Origin: Daedaleopsis sinensis
Taxonomy: Eukaryota; Basidiomycota; Agaricomycetes; Polyporales; Polyporaceae
Direction: 5' to 3'
DNA: 64,000 nucleotides
Assembly: GCA_033807695.1 (NCBI GenBank)
Contig: CM066301.1
Span: 3,472,001 to 3,536,000, forward strand
Of the stretch, positions 36,538-49,488 are shown in pieces (position 1 is the stretch's first letter; every line of letters begins with the position of its first letter). Both the position numbers and the translations under genes were made by a program. The notes below the pieces were generated by a model, which ran no database searches, was not told the DNA's origin, and worked only from the letters and a program-made list of their open reading frames with translations.

Positions 36538-37395
36538 TCAGTACTGGCCCGTGAGCAACGACACAAAGACCGCCGCAAACACGCCGCACGCACCTTTCAG
36601 CCCCGCCGCCTTCTCGCCCTGCCGCCCGAACCCGTTGCCCCGCTGGCCACTCTCGCCTGCGGGGACCTTCTCGTCCTGGTTGAAGAAGCCGCCGACGAAC
36701 GCCTCCCGCGGGCGCACAAACGGCGGGCGGCCGTCCTTGTGCAGGGGGAGCACGCCCTTAGCCTCCTCGCGCCAAGACATGATCGAGCGCTTGCGCTTGA
36801 CCTGCTCGCGGAAGAGGCCGACGAGCATGTTGAGGCAGCCGACGGAGAAGAGGAAGAAGGCGGCGACAAGCGTGAAGTCGTCGACGTGGTGCGAGAGGAT
36901 GGTCGCGCCGATGAGGCACTGGAAGACGCCCAGCGCGCCGAGCCCGAAGTCGGGCCCGAGCACGGGGAAGTACGTCCGGAAGAAGGACGCGGGCCAGCCG
37001 ACCTCGGAGAGGAGAAGGACGATCACTTGGAAGATGATGAGCAGCCGGTTCACGACGGCCCAAAACACCCCTGCGGGCTGGTTCGGGACGGTGCTCCCGC
37101 TGGAGGCACGAGGGTTTGTTAGAAGGGCGTGGATCATCGGGGAGAAAATGGGAGCGGACGCACTCAATGTAATCGCAGTCGGTCATGTCGACACTATGCG
37201 CTACGGCACGGTTGACTGCCTGAATATCATTGACGAGAACAAAGATGCTACTCGCGAAGACGAGCAAGAGAGAGATAATGCTGAAGGCCCGGATGACATT
37301 GAGACCAATGAAGATATCTGCACGAGAAGGCGTTTGTTCATGCCTAGATGCAAGGTGTACGATAGGAAGTACTCACATCCACGAGGAGGAAGCAT
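36538..37395 (-). CDS. uncharacterised four-span membrane protein
   Basis: Three exons are read from 37395. The first is 19 bases (MLPPRG and one base), the second encodes FIGLNVIRAFSIISLLLVFASSIFVLV (in part), and the third the rest. The protein has about four hydrophobic segments: one in exon 2 and three in exon 3 (around LLIIFQVIVLLLSEVGW, LGALGVFQCLIGATILS and FTLVAAFFLFSVGCLNMLVG). A lumenal or outer loop holds HSVDMTDCDYID. The C-terminal tail is basic, then Gly-rich and probably disordered, with a hydrophobic end. I believe similar proteins are widespread in basidiomycetes, but I do not recognise a named function. It may be a small organisational membrane protein; nothing nearby explains its job. 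Confidence 0.8.
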
Positions 37396-38081
37396 TTTGT
37401 TGTTTTTAGATGTTATCCTTCAGGAGCTGAGTCCAGTAACAGTGTCGGAGGTAAAGACAGAGAAGGCGACTGAAGAAGTCGTTCGTGTTGAGGAGACGGT
37501 GCGTTGTTGAGAGTCGGAGACTCGTAGAAGAGGACGGTGTCCCAGCACCAGAGACAGAAAGTGAACGTCGTAACAGAAGATTTGGGGATAAGTGCCACTC
37601 GCAGCCCGGTGTGTAGGCTTTATAGCCCACAAAAAGAGCCTTGCCTCATTGTCCGGACCACAATTGTCTGCTTGACCGCCGGTGAAGAGAACAAAAGGGT
37701 CGCTTGTTGCCGATCCATAACAACTGCCTATTCAAGACCGATTACGTAAGGAAACCATGCAAGTAAACTGTAATTCCGTCCAAGGGCTACTCACATCGGT
37801 ACTGCTGTCTGCCTTCTCTCGACAAGGACGGTCTGAGGATGTTCCCGCAATTGCTAGTGAAGCACGTATCAAAGTGCCCGCGGCGCGTGGGCAGTAGCAT
37901 AGGCGCTCCATTACTCGGTACAAAGGTGTTACTTACCTCCGTCCTATACGGTCGTCTCACCCAATTCATGGTCTATCAATATGAATCCCGAATAAAGTCG
38001 GCAGACCAGCTATGTCAGAGCAATTGATACGATGGATTATGTAGGTGCGGTCGATATAATAAGGCGTGTCGCCAGACAGGT
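37396..38081. other. intergenic region between membrane protein and uS7m
   Basis: This 686-base stretch holds the promoter of the membrane-protein gene. I see no coding signal and no clear motif. Confidence 0.4.
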
Positions 38082-38823
38082 TTAACCCCTGTTCGACTTC
38101 GGAACTCTTGCTGGTCGGACGACGTTTCCTCTGGCAAGGACCAGGACGCAACCGTCGCGTAAGAGTCGTATATAGGTCCGGGATTTGGATGGTTACGCAC
38201 CTATGCAGCACTGCCAACTTGTGGACTTCTTTCTTCCGGGCCAACGCGTGCACATTGTCCCCTCCCTTTATTATAGCAATTACCTCCCTCGCAATCCTTT
38301 CCGACAGATGCCTCCCGCCCTTATGATCCGATCCCTCAAGAATCCACCTGATGGCCTGCGTGGTCCGCTGGCGTTCGCTGAGCGGCATGGGGAACACGAA
38401 CTGCTTCGCCGCGCGCTTGAAACTTCTACACCGGAGCAGCGGGGACGCCATTTCAACAGCTTGACGGAGGATGGGGAGTGGAGGAGCCTTCGTGAACGCG
38501 TGCAGGTGGAGGAGCATCTTGGCCACGTTCCCAGAAGCCTGCTGACGTTTGCCGTGGACCATGACAAGAGACGTGAAAAGATGCAGCAGTGGGTCTTCGG
38601 CAGGAGGGATGTGAATCGTCGAGGATATTGGTGCAGCACGAGCAACGGTGGAAGAACCAGTAGCCGAGGGGAGTTGCGCGACAACGGCAGAGGGTACTGC
38701 GCCAGGGAGGGGCGAGGACTGCACAGCGGATTGTGCGCTCTCCGTGGTCAAGGTCCGTATGTTGGCTATCATGGAGCGACAAGCAGCTGCTCTTGCCGCC
38801 GCATTCTTGAGGACGGCCAACAT
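38082..38823 (-). CDS. RSM7: mitochondrial small ribosomal subunit protein uS7m
   Basis: Two exons (38823-38201 and 38130-38082) encode 223 residues. The start at 38823 gives a basic, Ala-rich presequence (MLAVLKNAAARAAACRSM). The core has DPLLHLFTSLVMVHGKRQQA, PPLPILRQAVEMASPLL, LSERQRTTQAIRWIL and the KKEVHKLAV region, all features of the bacterial S7 family in its mitochondrial form. It binds the 3' major domain of the mitochondrial small-subunit rRNA. A longer open frame runs upstream of 38823, but the presequence favours the internal Met. The second exon encodes only the last 16 or so residues. Confidence 0.9.
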
Positions 38824-39455
38824 CTCTGGGAGTACTATTGAATTTCTATCCAGCTGAAGAGCAGCCACATAGTTGGTACTCACCGTCAACGTTGTAGTAG
38901 GCAAAGTATCGAACACGGTAGACGCCCGCTTGGGCCAACGTTTGCATACCAAATTGGTATGATGCGCATACCAGCCCAGCGTTTTCGGCCGGTGTGCTCC
39001 GGTGTGCCTATGCAGCGTCCGGGTCTGGCCACCATACTTATTTTGATCACTATCAAGTAGTGCACCACGGGGTACGACATTCCAAAGAGTAGGATAGATA
39101 GATAGAGGGCATGGAGTTAATGATTGGTTTGAGATATCCTAGCACAATACATCATCGCCACCGGTAAGACCTAAACTAGAGCCTACTAGGACGATTTTAG
39201 CAAGGAAGCGAACATCGACTACGTAGTACGAGCACAGCGGCGCCGATGCTAGATATCTAACCATCTATAAGCAGCCAGGGAAACGATGAACATCAACAGA
39301 AGGATTCATCCGGCGCATGGGTTAGCCAGAGTCGTCGTTGCCATATATACCTGCGCACTCGAGCTCAAGCTGAGAGAAGAGTCTCTGGTACAAGTTCAGC
39401 GTCCCGAGTTCCACATCTGTTGTTGTCTATGTCAGACGAGGTCTACAAACGATCC
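38824..39455. other. intergenic region between uS7m and F-box gene
   Basis: This 632-base stretch holds the promoter of uS7m and the 3' end of the F-box gene. I see no coding signal. Confidence 0.4.
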
Positions 39456-41063
39456 TCAATGGAAACTTGCCTTCGCATCTCTCTCTGTAAAAGCACGGTG
39501 ACACGTTGGGCATCCTTCCCGGTTGATAGCGAACCGGAGCGAGGAAGGAAGCTTGCGCACAAGGGAGATAACGGCCGCGGAGCTTCCCATATCATTTATG
39601 GCCATGGATATGACGAACTCCACGAGCTCCAGGGTCGGCGACCCTTGCGAAAGACGGTCCTCTAGACACTGTCGCATTCTCTCCGACTCCACCACTCGCC
39701 ATTGCGCGACGCACAATGACAACTCCTTCAGGGCGGGGAAGCTGCCCGGGTGAGAAAGGACTGGGAGAAGCTCCCTGATGACGAGGGGGTTGGCGCACCC
39801 GATGGACAGCTTCATTACGTGCGGGTAAGCTCTGCTCATTGCCAGCCAGAGACCTGGAGAGCCGAAGTGTTCTATGGAGGGCGTGATGTGGATCTCCAGT
39901 GCCGCGGGCTCGACAGACATTCCAATAGTAGCGAGCTCGTTTAGCACAGTGGGGCATACTGCGTCAAACCCGCACGCCTCGGGCTTGCCAAAGCTTGCAA
40001 ACCAGTTGGCGTCCAACAGGACGACCATAGACCACCGACGTTGTGATGCTCCGGAGTACGCAGCAAGGCTGACGATGGACGTTTCATCGGCACCGACAAC
40101 GAGTACGATGCGGTCGAATGGGTGTTCAGAAGATGAGGCCTTCTGTGACTGATGGGTGCAGAGATCTAGGAAAATGGGTAGTTCGTCATCCCGAAGAAAG
40201 TTGCCTTCTTCCCAGTCTTTCCATTTGTAACACACAACCTCGAGATGGGTGTAGATACTCGGAGGAGCGTTGACCAAATGGATCATTCTGGGTAAATCAC
40301 TGAGCGCCTCCCGGATCACCAGCTCGGAGAGCGTAGAAGGGACGAATTTGAGGGCGTCGTTGAAAAAGTCGGAAGGATTTGGTGAAGCTAGTAGTTCCAT
40401 GACGAGAACCTCGAGGATGGGGCAATAGGATAGCAACGAGGATAAATACGCCGCGAGGGATCGATAGACAGAGTTACGACACCGTTGGCGTATGAGTATG
40501 AGATGTGTGAGATGGTTCATCGAAGAGCTGAAATGTACCAGGGGCCCACGCACATGTAGAAAATGTAGTGAGGATTGAGGTGATGCGAGCAATAGATCGC
40601 CTGGTGGAATATATGTATCGCAATCGAGCGAGAGGCTTCCTAGTTTGGCTCCAAGGCCATCGACCATTTCTTGCACTAAGGTTCTGTCGATTGGGTAGTC
40701 AACCGATGCGATGCTGGTGCGGTGGAGGTGTGGTTTCAAAAGGTCAAGAAGCTGTCTCGTGAGACCGCAAAGTCCGAGAACGATATCCAGATCGAAGCCG
40801 GATGAACGTTGGAGGTAGGCTGTAACGTGATCGACACGAGCTCGGGCTCGACCTAGCTCTGGCCCGTATATACGAAGATGAGTCCATAGGAACGGGAGTC
40901 GCAAGGCTATGTCGCGCCATCGTCTGCAGACCCAGGACACGTTGAGCCATGCCGTCGAGCTCTCCTTTCTCGCTAGCGAGATGTCGCGTACGAGGAGGAA
41001 GATTGCAGCGAGGACTTCCGGAGGAGCGTGAACAGTTGCGTCCATGTCCAGTTGTCTGTGCAT
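39456..41063 (-). CDS. F-box protein, basidiomycete LRR-like type
   Basis: A single long frame encodes up to 535 residues. Near the N-terminus, PPEVLAAIFLLV and then WLNVSWVCRRWRDIALRLPFLW form an F-box, which binds Skp1. The rest is Leu-rich with irregular repeats and no other named domain, as in the large basidiomycete families of F-box proteins. The expected role is a substrate receptor of SCF ubiquitin ligases. The end has a CPTCHRAF motif, a possible metal knot. The start is uncertain: Met1 at 41063 may lie within an intron, because a spliced upstream exon would join in frame at about 41052; MDATV at 41045 is another choice. Confidence 0.8.
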   Translation of the reverse strand: MHRQLDMDATVHAPPEVLAAIFLLVRDISLARKESSTAWLNVSWVCRRWRDIALRLPFLWTHLRIYGPELGRARARVDHVTAYLQRSSGFDLDIVLGLCGLTRQLLDLLKPHLHRTSIASVDYPIDRTLVQEMVDGLGAKLGSLSLDCDTYIPPGDLLLASPQSSLHFLHVRGPLVHFSSSMNHLTHLILIRQRCRNSVYRSLAAYLSSLLSYCPILEVLVMELLASPNPSDFFNDALKFVPSTLSELVIREALSDLPRMIHLVNAPPSIYTHLEVVCYKWKDWEEGNFLRDDELPIFLDLCTHQSQKASSSEHPFDRIVLVVGADETSIVSLAAYSGASQRRWSMVVLLDANWFASFGKPEACGFDAVCPTVLNELATIGMSVEPAALEIHITPSIEHFGSPGLWLAMSRAYPHVMKLSIGCANPLVIRELLPVLSHPGSFPALKELSLCVAQWRVVESERMRQCLEDRLSQGSPTLELVEFVISMAINDMGSSAAVISLVRKLPSSLRFAINREGCPTCHRAFTERDAKASFH

Positions 41064-41289
41064 GGGTCAGGAGAGACAGATATGTAGCGTAAGTAAGCAC
41101 ACGTACATCTGCTTGTAATGCCTGAGGTCGAGGCTGTTGCTCGTGGTTAACTGCAAGGGTGCAACGCGTTCAGGCGTCTACAAACAACACGTGCAAACAC
41201 AGGACGCGTAGGCCAAGGTACGCGCGTCGAAGAGGTTCAGCCACCCGCCCTCCTCCCTGCTACACACTGCACTCCACTACTCCGACATT
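41064..41289. promoter_or_regulatory. short divergent promoter, F-box gene and RPN8
   Basis: Only 226 bases separate the two divergent start codons, so control elements are probably shared. I see no TATA box. Confidence 0.45.
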
Positions 41290-42510
41290 ATGGTGGCAAC
41301 AACGACAGAACAGGTACGTGTGCAAGGCTTTGAACACGACGTTCGCTCACCGTCTGTAGCTTTCAGCACTCTCAAATACCACTGTCGGTTCGTCTCATGC
41401 ATCCTTTCCGCGCAAGATGCGTGTTAACGGTCTCCGCGCGCAGTCGTCCACCCGCTCGTCCTTCTTTCCGTCGCGGACCATCATGCACGCTCAGTGTCGC
41501 GTGGCTCGAGCAAGCGTGTCGTCGGAATCCTACTAGGGCAGGATAACGGCTCAACAGTCAACGTCGCGAATTCGTTTGGCATCCCTTTCGAAGAGGACGA
41601 AAAGGACAGCAAGACATGGTTCCTCGACCACAACTATATCGAGGGGATGTGGCAGATGTTTCAGAAGGTCAACGGTCCGTGAGTTCGCCACATACACCCT
41701 TCCCCCGCCGTGCTCACCCCATCTTGGATATCTTTTTGGGGTATAGCGCGTGAACGTATGATTGGGTGGTATCACACAGGTCCGAAGCTACGCGCGTCGG
41801 ACCAGGAGATCAACGACCTCCTCAAGAAGTTCATTGCGCGCCCCGTCATGGTCATCGTTGACGTACGACCACACACGGTCGGTATCCCGACAGACGCATA
41901 CTTCGCAGTCGAGGAGATCAAGGACGTGCGTATTCCCCGTTTCCGTATCATGCTTTGGAGGCTCATCTATGCTCAGGATGGTACGGAGACGCGGAAGACG
42001 TTCTTCCACGTCCCTTCAGCAATCGAGGCGGAAGAGGCGGAGGAGATTGGTGTCGAGCATCTCCTACGCGACATCAAGGATTCCACCACCACCACACTCG
42101 CCACACGGGTAGCAGAACAGCTAGCCTCGCTCCGTGGCCTGCAGTCACGTCTAACCGACATCCAGTCATACCTCGTCGAAGTCGCCAACGGCAAGATGCC
42201 CTTGAACCACCAGATCTCATACCACCTACAAGATGCCCTCAACCTCCTTCCTGACTTGAACGACCCTGAAGTAACGCAAAGTTTCGCCACCACGACCAAC
42301 GATGAGATGCTCGTGGTGTACATCAGTAGCTTGCTGAGAGCAGTCATCGCTCTGCATGCATTGGTAGACAACAAGGCGTCGATCGGTCGAGCCGAGCTGG
42401 AAGAAAGCAAAGGGGAGAAGGAGAAAGAGAAGGGCAAGGGGAAGAGCGAAGATAAGGAGAAGGGGGACAAGGAGTCGAGTAAAACGAGCACGGAAGACAA
42501 AGGCCTGTAA
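41290..42510 (+). CDS. RPN8: 26S proteasome regulatory subunit Rpn8
   Basis: Five exons (41290-41313, 41360-41387, 41444-41674, 41747-41925, 41977-42510) encode 331 residues. The MPN domain starts [17 protein letters not shown], with [30 protein letters not shown] and [10 protein letters not shown]. As in other Rpn8 proteins the catalytic JAMM metal ligands are absent; Rpn8 is the inactive partner of Rpn11 in the proteasome lid. The MPN part is followed by the helical region and a Lys/Glu-rich tail of about 40 residues. One intron uses a GTCCGT donor. Length and domain order are normal. Confidence 0.94.
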
Positions 42511-42861
42511 TTTCGCGACGGACTGGACTGAGGACGTATCGCATTGCCCTTCGTTGTATACGTGCTCGGTCGGTATCCTTCTATAAAGCCGAAGCTCGAG
42601 AAGTTTTGGAGAGATCGAACTGTCATGACCTCACTCACGCACACCCTAGTCATGTCGCATACGCATGGGTCTGCAGTTCAAGTTGGTTAAGGAAAGCAGG
42701 TGTATAACAGGAGATTATAGGGGTTGTATCTACGAGCATCCATTTCCGCCGCAGCCGACGCAGGGCAGGAAGTCGTTCTCTCCTGCCCGCCTGCAATCGG
42801 GCAGCGACGGGTCCGGTGCATGCTCCCATTACAGCGAGGGCGCAGGTCACCGCACGCAAGT
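42511..42861. other. convergent 3' intergenic region
   Basis: This stretch lies between the stop codons of Rpn8 and Cox5 and has no coding signal. Confidence 0.4.
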
Positions 42862-43604
42862 CTACTTGTGCTGAACGAAGCCGGGTCCAGAGTAGTCCTC
42901 CCTGCCCATACCTGTGCGTGGAACGAGCCGGGGAGGGTCGCATGTCAACTCTAGCCCAGGCCATTCGGAGGCAAGGATGATATCGGGACGCACCGTTGAT
43001 TGGGTCCATCTTTTGCTCGAGCGCGCGCTCGTTCATGGCCTCCTCGTACTCCTTCGTGAGCGTCCTCGGCGGAGCAGGAGCTGCGGGAGAGCAGGCTGAG
43101 AGGGTGCCGAGCCCACGCTGCACAGGGGGGACACGTACCGTTCGCGCGGATCGTGAGGTAGACGGCGGCCGACACACCGATGAGCGCGGTCACGCCCAAA
43201 ATGGTCTTCGGGAGCGTCCCAGGGGGGTCGATGGGCGCACGGGGGCCATGGGGGCCGAAGGCGACGTAGTACGCTGCAGCAACCGGGCACGACGGCGGTC
43301 AGCAAAATTGGAGCAGCACGCAGATAGCGGACGGCCGGGCCCGCGGGCACACACCGGCTTTCTTTTCGTCGACAGAAAGCGTCTTCCAGTCCTTCTTCTG
43401 GACCTCCTCGAGCTGCTGGTGGATCGTGAGCTGCTCGTCCGGGGAGAGACGCTCCCACATCGCCTCGACGTTCGAGAGCGGGATGACAGGCGACGAGGAT
43501 GCGCCTGACGCGGCGGGGGCGTGTGCGGAGCTCGCCGCCGCGGCAAATGTGCGCGAGGCCGGGCGGAGAGGGAGTCGGTGACGCGCCAGGCGGAGGGCTT
43601 GCAT
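42862..43604 (-). CDS. COX5: cytochrome c oxidase subunit, Cox5/COX IV family
   Basis: Four exons (43604-43355, 43273-43139, 43080-42994, 42911-42862) encode 173 residues. The start MQALRLARHRLPLRPASRTF is a good mitochondrial presequence. The mature part has MWERLSPDEQLTIHQQLEEV and KDWKTLSVDEKKAAYYVAFGPHGPR (read in part), then one membrane span (ILGVTALIGVSAAVYLTI). The C-terminal part reads KTL or RTLTKEYEEAMNERA and ends FVQHK. This is the nuclear-encoded subunit that supports assembly and regulation of complex IV in the inner membrane. I see no second isoform in the window. Confidence 0.93.
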
Positions 43605-43960
43605 GAGGATTAGGCAGAGGAGGGAGAGTTAGGAAGGCAAGAGACGGAAATGCGTCGAGGGGGTGGACAGCGAAACAGGCGCCCGTTTGACGACGCGAAA
43701 AGACCTCCTCCAATTGGCCGGCACAAGGCGTGCCGGCTTCCTCCGTCGCGCGCTGGGCCAGAACGACCTCGACGGTCTCCAACGACGATATCGCACTGGT
43801 CCCGACTTTTAGCGCATCATGCAGGACTAAATCCATGCACACATGACAAGATTATGCTATACGGCGCGCGGAACGATGATACATGTTGTTGACAAGCAAG
43901 AGAGCAAGCGCAGAGACATGCTAACGATGGCAAACACAGGTAATGGTACAGCGTGACTTC
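43605..43960. other. intergenic region with Cox5 promoter
   Basis: This 356-base stretch lies between the Gis2 stop codon and the Cox5 start codon and has no coding signal. Confidence 0.4.
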
Positions 43961-44873
43961 TCAATCGGCCTCAGTAGCGGCAGCGGTCGTGGGGTTGGGG
44001 CAATCCCGGCTGATATGCCTGTAGGGACATAACATTAGTGAACGAATATATGCGTTGAGCAGAGTGAGCATACCCCTCAGAACCACAAGTGTAGCAGGCT
44101 CGCCTCTGCGGCTGCGGGCAGTCCTTGGAGATGTGACCCTGGATGAGAGATTAGCAACAACATGACGAGCGTTATGCATATCTCCACTTACGAATCCTGA
44201 ACAATTGTAGCACTTGGAGCCTTGGACGCAGTCTCGGGACAAGTGACCAACACCACCACACGTGTAGCTGAATCTGGGATTACTACGGTAATGGGACGAC
44301 GATAGAACGCTGCTCACCAAGTCCTCTGTTGGCCGCCGCCGCCGAACGAGGAGAAGCCGCCGCCGCTGCCGCCGCCGCTGTTGGAACCGGCTGCCTCAGG
44401 ACAGGCACGGGCGATGTGCCCTACTTTTCCGCAGCGGTAGCACTCGGTGCTGCTGTTAGACGACCCGCCGAAGGCGGCGTAGCTGCCACCGCTCGCGGTG
44501 GTGTTCTCGGGGCACTCCCGCGACTGGAGGGGGGATGGGCGACGCGAGGTGAGTGGATATATATATAGAGATGAGGCAAAAAAGACCTACAATGTGACCT
44601 TCTTGTCCACACTTGTAGCACGTCTTGGCCTTCGTCTCTGCCGTACAGTCCTTTGAGACGTGTCCTTCGAGGCCACAGTTATAACTGGATACGATGAGTA
44701 ATGGGAAAATTATCAGTCGAGAACATTCGTACCAGGTGGGCGTGCCGGCTTTGGGGCAGTTGGCTGCTTGGTGGCCATCTGTATGGTGCACAATTGAACA
44801 TCTGGAATGACAGAGGAGACAGCGAGAGATGTGACTTACATCCACCACAGTTGAAACATCCTCTCGCGGCCAT
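43961..44873 (-). CDS. GIS2: Gis2/CNBP-type protein with seven CCHC zinc knuckles
   Basis: From 44873 the spliced frame reads MAARGCFNCGG and continues through seven knuckles of the form C-x2-C-x4-H-x4-C. In order they open with CFNC, CYNC, CYKC, CYRC, CYTC, CYNC and CYTC, and end at TTAAATEAD-like residues. Knuckles four and five are separated by a Gly/Ser-rich linker. Introns cut inside or beside knuckles one, two, three, five, six and seven. Seven knuckles is also the count in yeast Gis2, a single-stranded nucleic acid-binding protein that acts on translation in the cytoplasm. Nothing is missing. Confidence 0.93.
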
Positions 44874-45838
44874 GATTGGGAAGTTTTTTTGATGCTGGCT
44901 AGATCGCGCGAAAGGGGAAACAACCTCAGGGTAAGCAATCCACAGTGTTAGAAGAGGAAGGAAGCAGGGAGACGTACCGTGGACGAGAGACAGAAAGTAA
45001 TGGGTTCAAGGCCGGGGAGGATGGAGAGAGGAGGAGGCAGATCCGAAGCGGGCACCAAGCAGAGATTTCGGTCTCCTTGACTCACGTAAGCACTGCCCGC
45101 CCATATATGTATACACGAACCCCGCACGTGGGGCGGCGATAGGACGTTTGGAACTGCGCGCCAATCTCGTCGTCCAAAGCAAATCTTGTGTCCGAGCAGG
45201 CTTCGTCGGCGTCGTTCATTGTGTGCCCTTCGACCCTGCACGCCGCGACGGGGTTGTGGCGATCGGACGGTGCTGCGCGTGAGGACATGCCCCAGATCCA
45301 TAGAGATTGCACCCGGTGACGGACATTAGGCGATTCGAAGCGGTTCTGAGGCCAGACTAGGATGAAGACTTTGAAAGTTTGTTCAATCCCAAGTGCTAGG
45401 GTTCCAGGATTTCAAGGGAATATGTTAGGCAGGGATGGAGAGGATTCACATAGAGAACATCCTGCGAGTTGTCCCTCCACTGGGGAATATAAGATCGCAA
45501 TGGCGTAGGTACCGCACAAGTCGGACGACCACCCATAGGGTCCCCTTCCGGGCAGTAGTCGACACATGTACACATGGCTGTACATCAGTTCTCACATACG
45601 GCGACCGATAGAGCATTACATTTGACGAATCCGACAACAGATGGAAGGACGGGCACGAGGTATATGAAACGAGGTCCAGGGACACATGTTCATGGCCATC
45701 GTCACACCAATACTCACTTGAGGAATACGATTTCCTGGTAGATTCCAGCCCCGGCGTGGTTCCACAGCCAGAAAAGCACGACGATAGGGGGCGGCGAAAC
45801 TCTACGTGGCTTCTAGAACGCGTGTACAATGGCGATAA
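44874..45838. other. 1 kb intergenic region with Gis2 promoter
   Basis: I see no gene here. The Gis2 promoter and a possible leader intron lie toward the left end. No RNA gene or repeat is evident. Confidence 0.4.
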
Positions 45839-46360
45839 CTACACTGCAGCCTTCTTCGGCGCGCCGGCATCAGGCGGGGGGTTGAGGAAGGTCTAGTGGA
45901 GGTGGTGGAGGTGAAGATGATTGGTGAAGGGGGTTGAACGAGGTCCCGGAGGCACGGCGGCCAATCGTATCGACCGGACGGCGAATTGGAATGAGGAAGT
46001 GATCAATACCGGGAGACGGAGGGAAAGTAGAGGACGACAGGGAGAGAAGGGAGGTTGCATAAGCGACGCTGTTCCGTCAACTGGGATCGAAATGGACGCA
46101 CCTGGGGTCCACCCTGACCATCCTGCCAGTGCTGGTACCTCAGAATGGTGAGGCCGCGCTTCTCAGCAGCGACACGCTGCTCCTCCTTGAGCGACGCACG
46201 GAGGGCGCGGGCAGCAATCTGGGTGTATTTGTTGTACCTGTGCCATAAACATCGCGTCAGCAAGCCGTTCGGAACCATAAAGAGGAGATGACATGAGAGG
46301 TGCAAGGAGTACGCAGTTGAGCACGTACGTGAAGACGTTGCGCCAGGTAGCACTGCTCAT
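45839..46360 (-). CDS. ATP15: mitochondrial ATP synthase subunit epsilon
   Basis: Three exons (46360-46329, 46237-46102, 45892-45839) encode 73 residues. The start MSSATWRNVFTYNKYTQIAA, then RALRASLKEEQRVAAEKRG, is typical of the fungal and animal mitochondrial epsilon subunit. The last exon (TFLNPPPDAGAPKKAAV) is read after an intron of 209 bases, long for this window. The protein is part of the central stalk of F1-ATPase on the matrix side. It shares a divergent promoter with the Rab gene. Confidence 0.9.
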
Positions 46361-46759
46361 CGTGGCGGACGGTGTTTTGGGTGAGCTGGATGGATGAGAC
46401 GTTGGACGCACAGTGCAGAGCTTGAGGTGGACCCCGGATAGCTCCGAAGGTGCACGTGCATTAGGTGGCGCCTAGCGCAACCACTGCGGCGTCAGTGACC
46501 TCACCTCACGACCACTACGACCCCCTCCGAAGACGGTGACCCTCCTACACCTTTGCTTGACTCGTTGAAACGCTCACTACGTTGCCAATACTGCAGGCTG
46601 CTTCTCTCCTCTATTCTCAACTGGTGTGCTGTTGCTGCTAGCTTTCTCTTGGAACCCGAATAAGACGATCACCTCGCGTACGGATATCGACGTCACTATT
46701 CACCTTAATAGCAGCAAGCCTTCACGCGCACGACTGGTCTCAACTAGGCACCGTTTACC
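46361..46759. promoter_or_regulatory. shared divergent promoter, ATP15 and Rab gene
   Basis: This 399-base region separates two divergent start codons and must hold both promoters. I see no TATA box. Confidence 0.45.
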
Positions 46760-48083
<1,324 letters not shown>

Positions 48084-49488
48084 TGATTGACTGAGGGCGA
48101 CTGGAGCACGATGCTCGTCGCTGTCACTGTGACCGGTAGTGCCATTGACACTGCGCTTGGATCGTCTAGAATCCAGACCGCGCCATTTTCCATGCCTTCA
48201 TTGTGATCTAATGTGGTGTAGGGTGTATGGTGTTGTAAACTGCTTTATGGTGCGTGTCGGACGGGATAACTAATGGATGTATGTAGTATACCGCGCAATG
48301 TACGAGTTCTCTTGGGTCGGGGGATTGTCGTTGTCGTTGTCTTGTGCCCAGCTATACCGAATGTATCGCCCCCGAGCACACCACGCCCGATGCGAATCAC
48401 GCTTATAGAACAACGAAACAACACACTAAAGCATGCATGTCTCCCGAAACTCTTCTGGAATCTCAAACTTCTCTCCGTGTGCAGTCTGACTCTTCGTATC
48501 ATCCAAGCCTTCCCGCCGGGCTCAATTGGATCTGCACCACTCGCTCGCGCCGCCCGCTGCGTCACGGTGTTTCGACGAGATTGACGATGTCTTCCCGAAC
48601 TTCCATGCATTCCAGCGTCCTTGCCGGTGTGGTTCGTCGTACATATGATACACAGTCCAAGATCCGCGCCGTCGCCGTCCCGCATGCAGCCGCTCTCTCT
48701 CTCTACGTTCAGCCTGTCATTGGTCCCGACCTCCAAATTCCTCTGCAGTCGGGGAACACATAGCCGACGCTCGGGACGCTGGACCCACCGTACACGTCAC
48801 ATCATTTGTTTGGACGTGATTTTCATGATCAGGGTCCCGGCGGACACCGACGATGTGGATCTAACGCAACGTTAACTCATCATTGCCATCAACACTCGTA
48901 CACATACTGACGCCTGCGGCCGTAAACCTCGGACTCGGACGTCGAGCCGATGCTCAGAGTCATTCGGCGCGCAATGCTCTTCACAAGAAACGAACGGAAA
49001 TTTGCTAGTTTCAGCGAGAATGATGCTCAGCGGGTATCGCAAGGTATCGCATGAGGTCCGGATGGAACGTAACCAATTTGAATGGCTTTCTCAGCAAACG
49101 ATTGTGATGCAAGACTTGGGAGGGTTACGTCGATAGCGTTGTTGTTGAGTATATGTACATTGTGCTGTGGTTTTACACTATGTAAATAACAGCCGGCGCG
49201 AAAAGACCGGGGTGTGAATAATATTGTGCTTTTCGTTCTGAACCTGCCGGCGAGGGCGAGACGGAGGTAGCATGGGGTTAATCAACGGGAATAAATGGTA
49301 GGAGGAGAAAGAAACAAGCATATACGTAGGATCATATAACACCCTTGTGAGTAACGCAATAGCAAGTGTTCGAGAGTGACACGGGAAACCATACCAAATA
49401 ACCAAGCATCCCCCATCCCTTCAAACCGCGACCCACCCCTCGCCCGACGTCCTAAACCCCAAGATGAGCGCCGAGAGCGATACACCCG
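48084..49488. other. 1.4 kb gene-free spacer
   Basis: No frame here has splice structure or family motifs. The 3' ends of the flanking convergent genes must lie at its borders. I see no repeat or RNA gene. Confidence 0.45.

Noticed and set aside
36457..37510. two long plus-strand frames of 221 and 319 codons
   Set aside because: They are shadows of the GC-rich membrane-protein gene on the minus strand, which has membrane segments and proper introns.
45446..45829. 127-codon minus-strand frame downstream of ATP15
   Set aside because: It lacks splice links, family motifs and codon bias; the real end of ATP15 is the short exon at 45839-45892.
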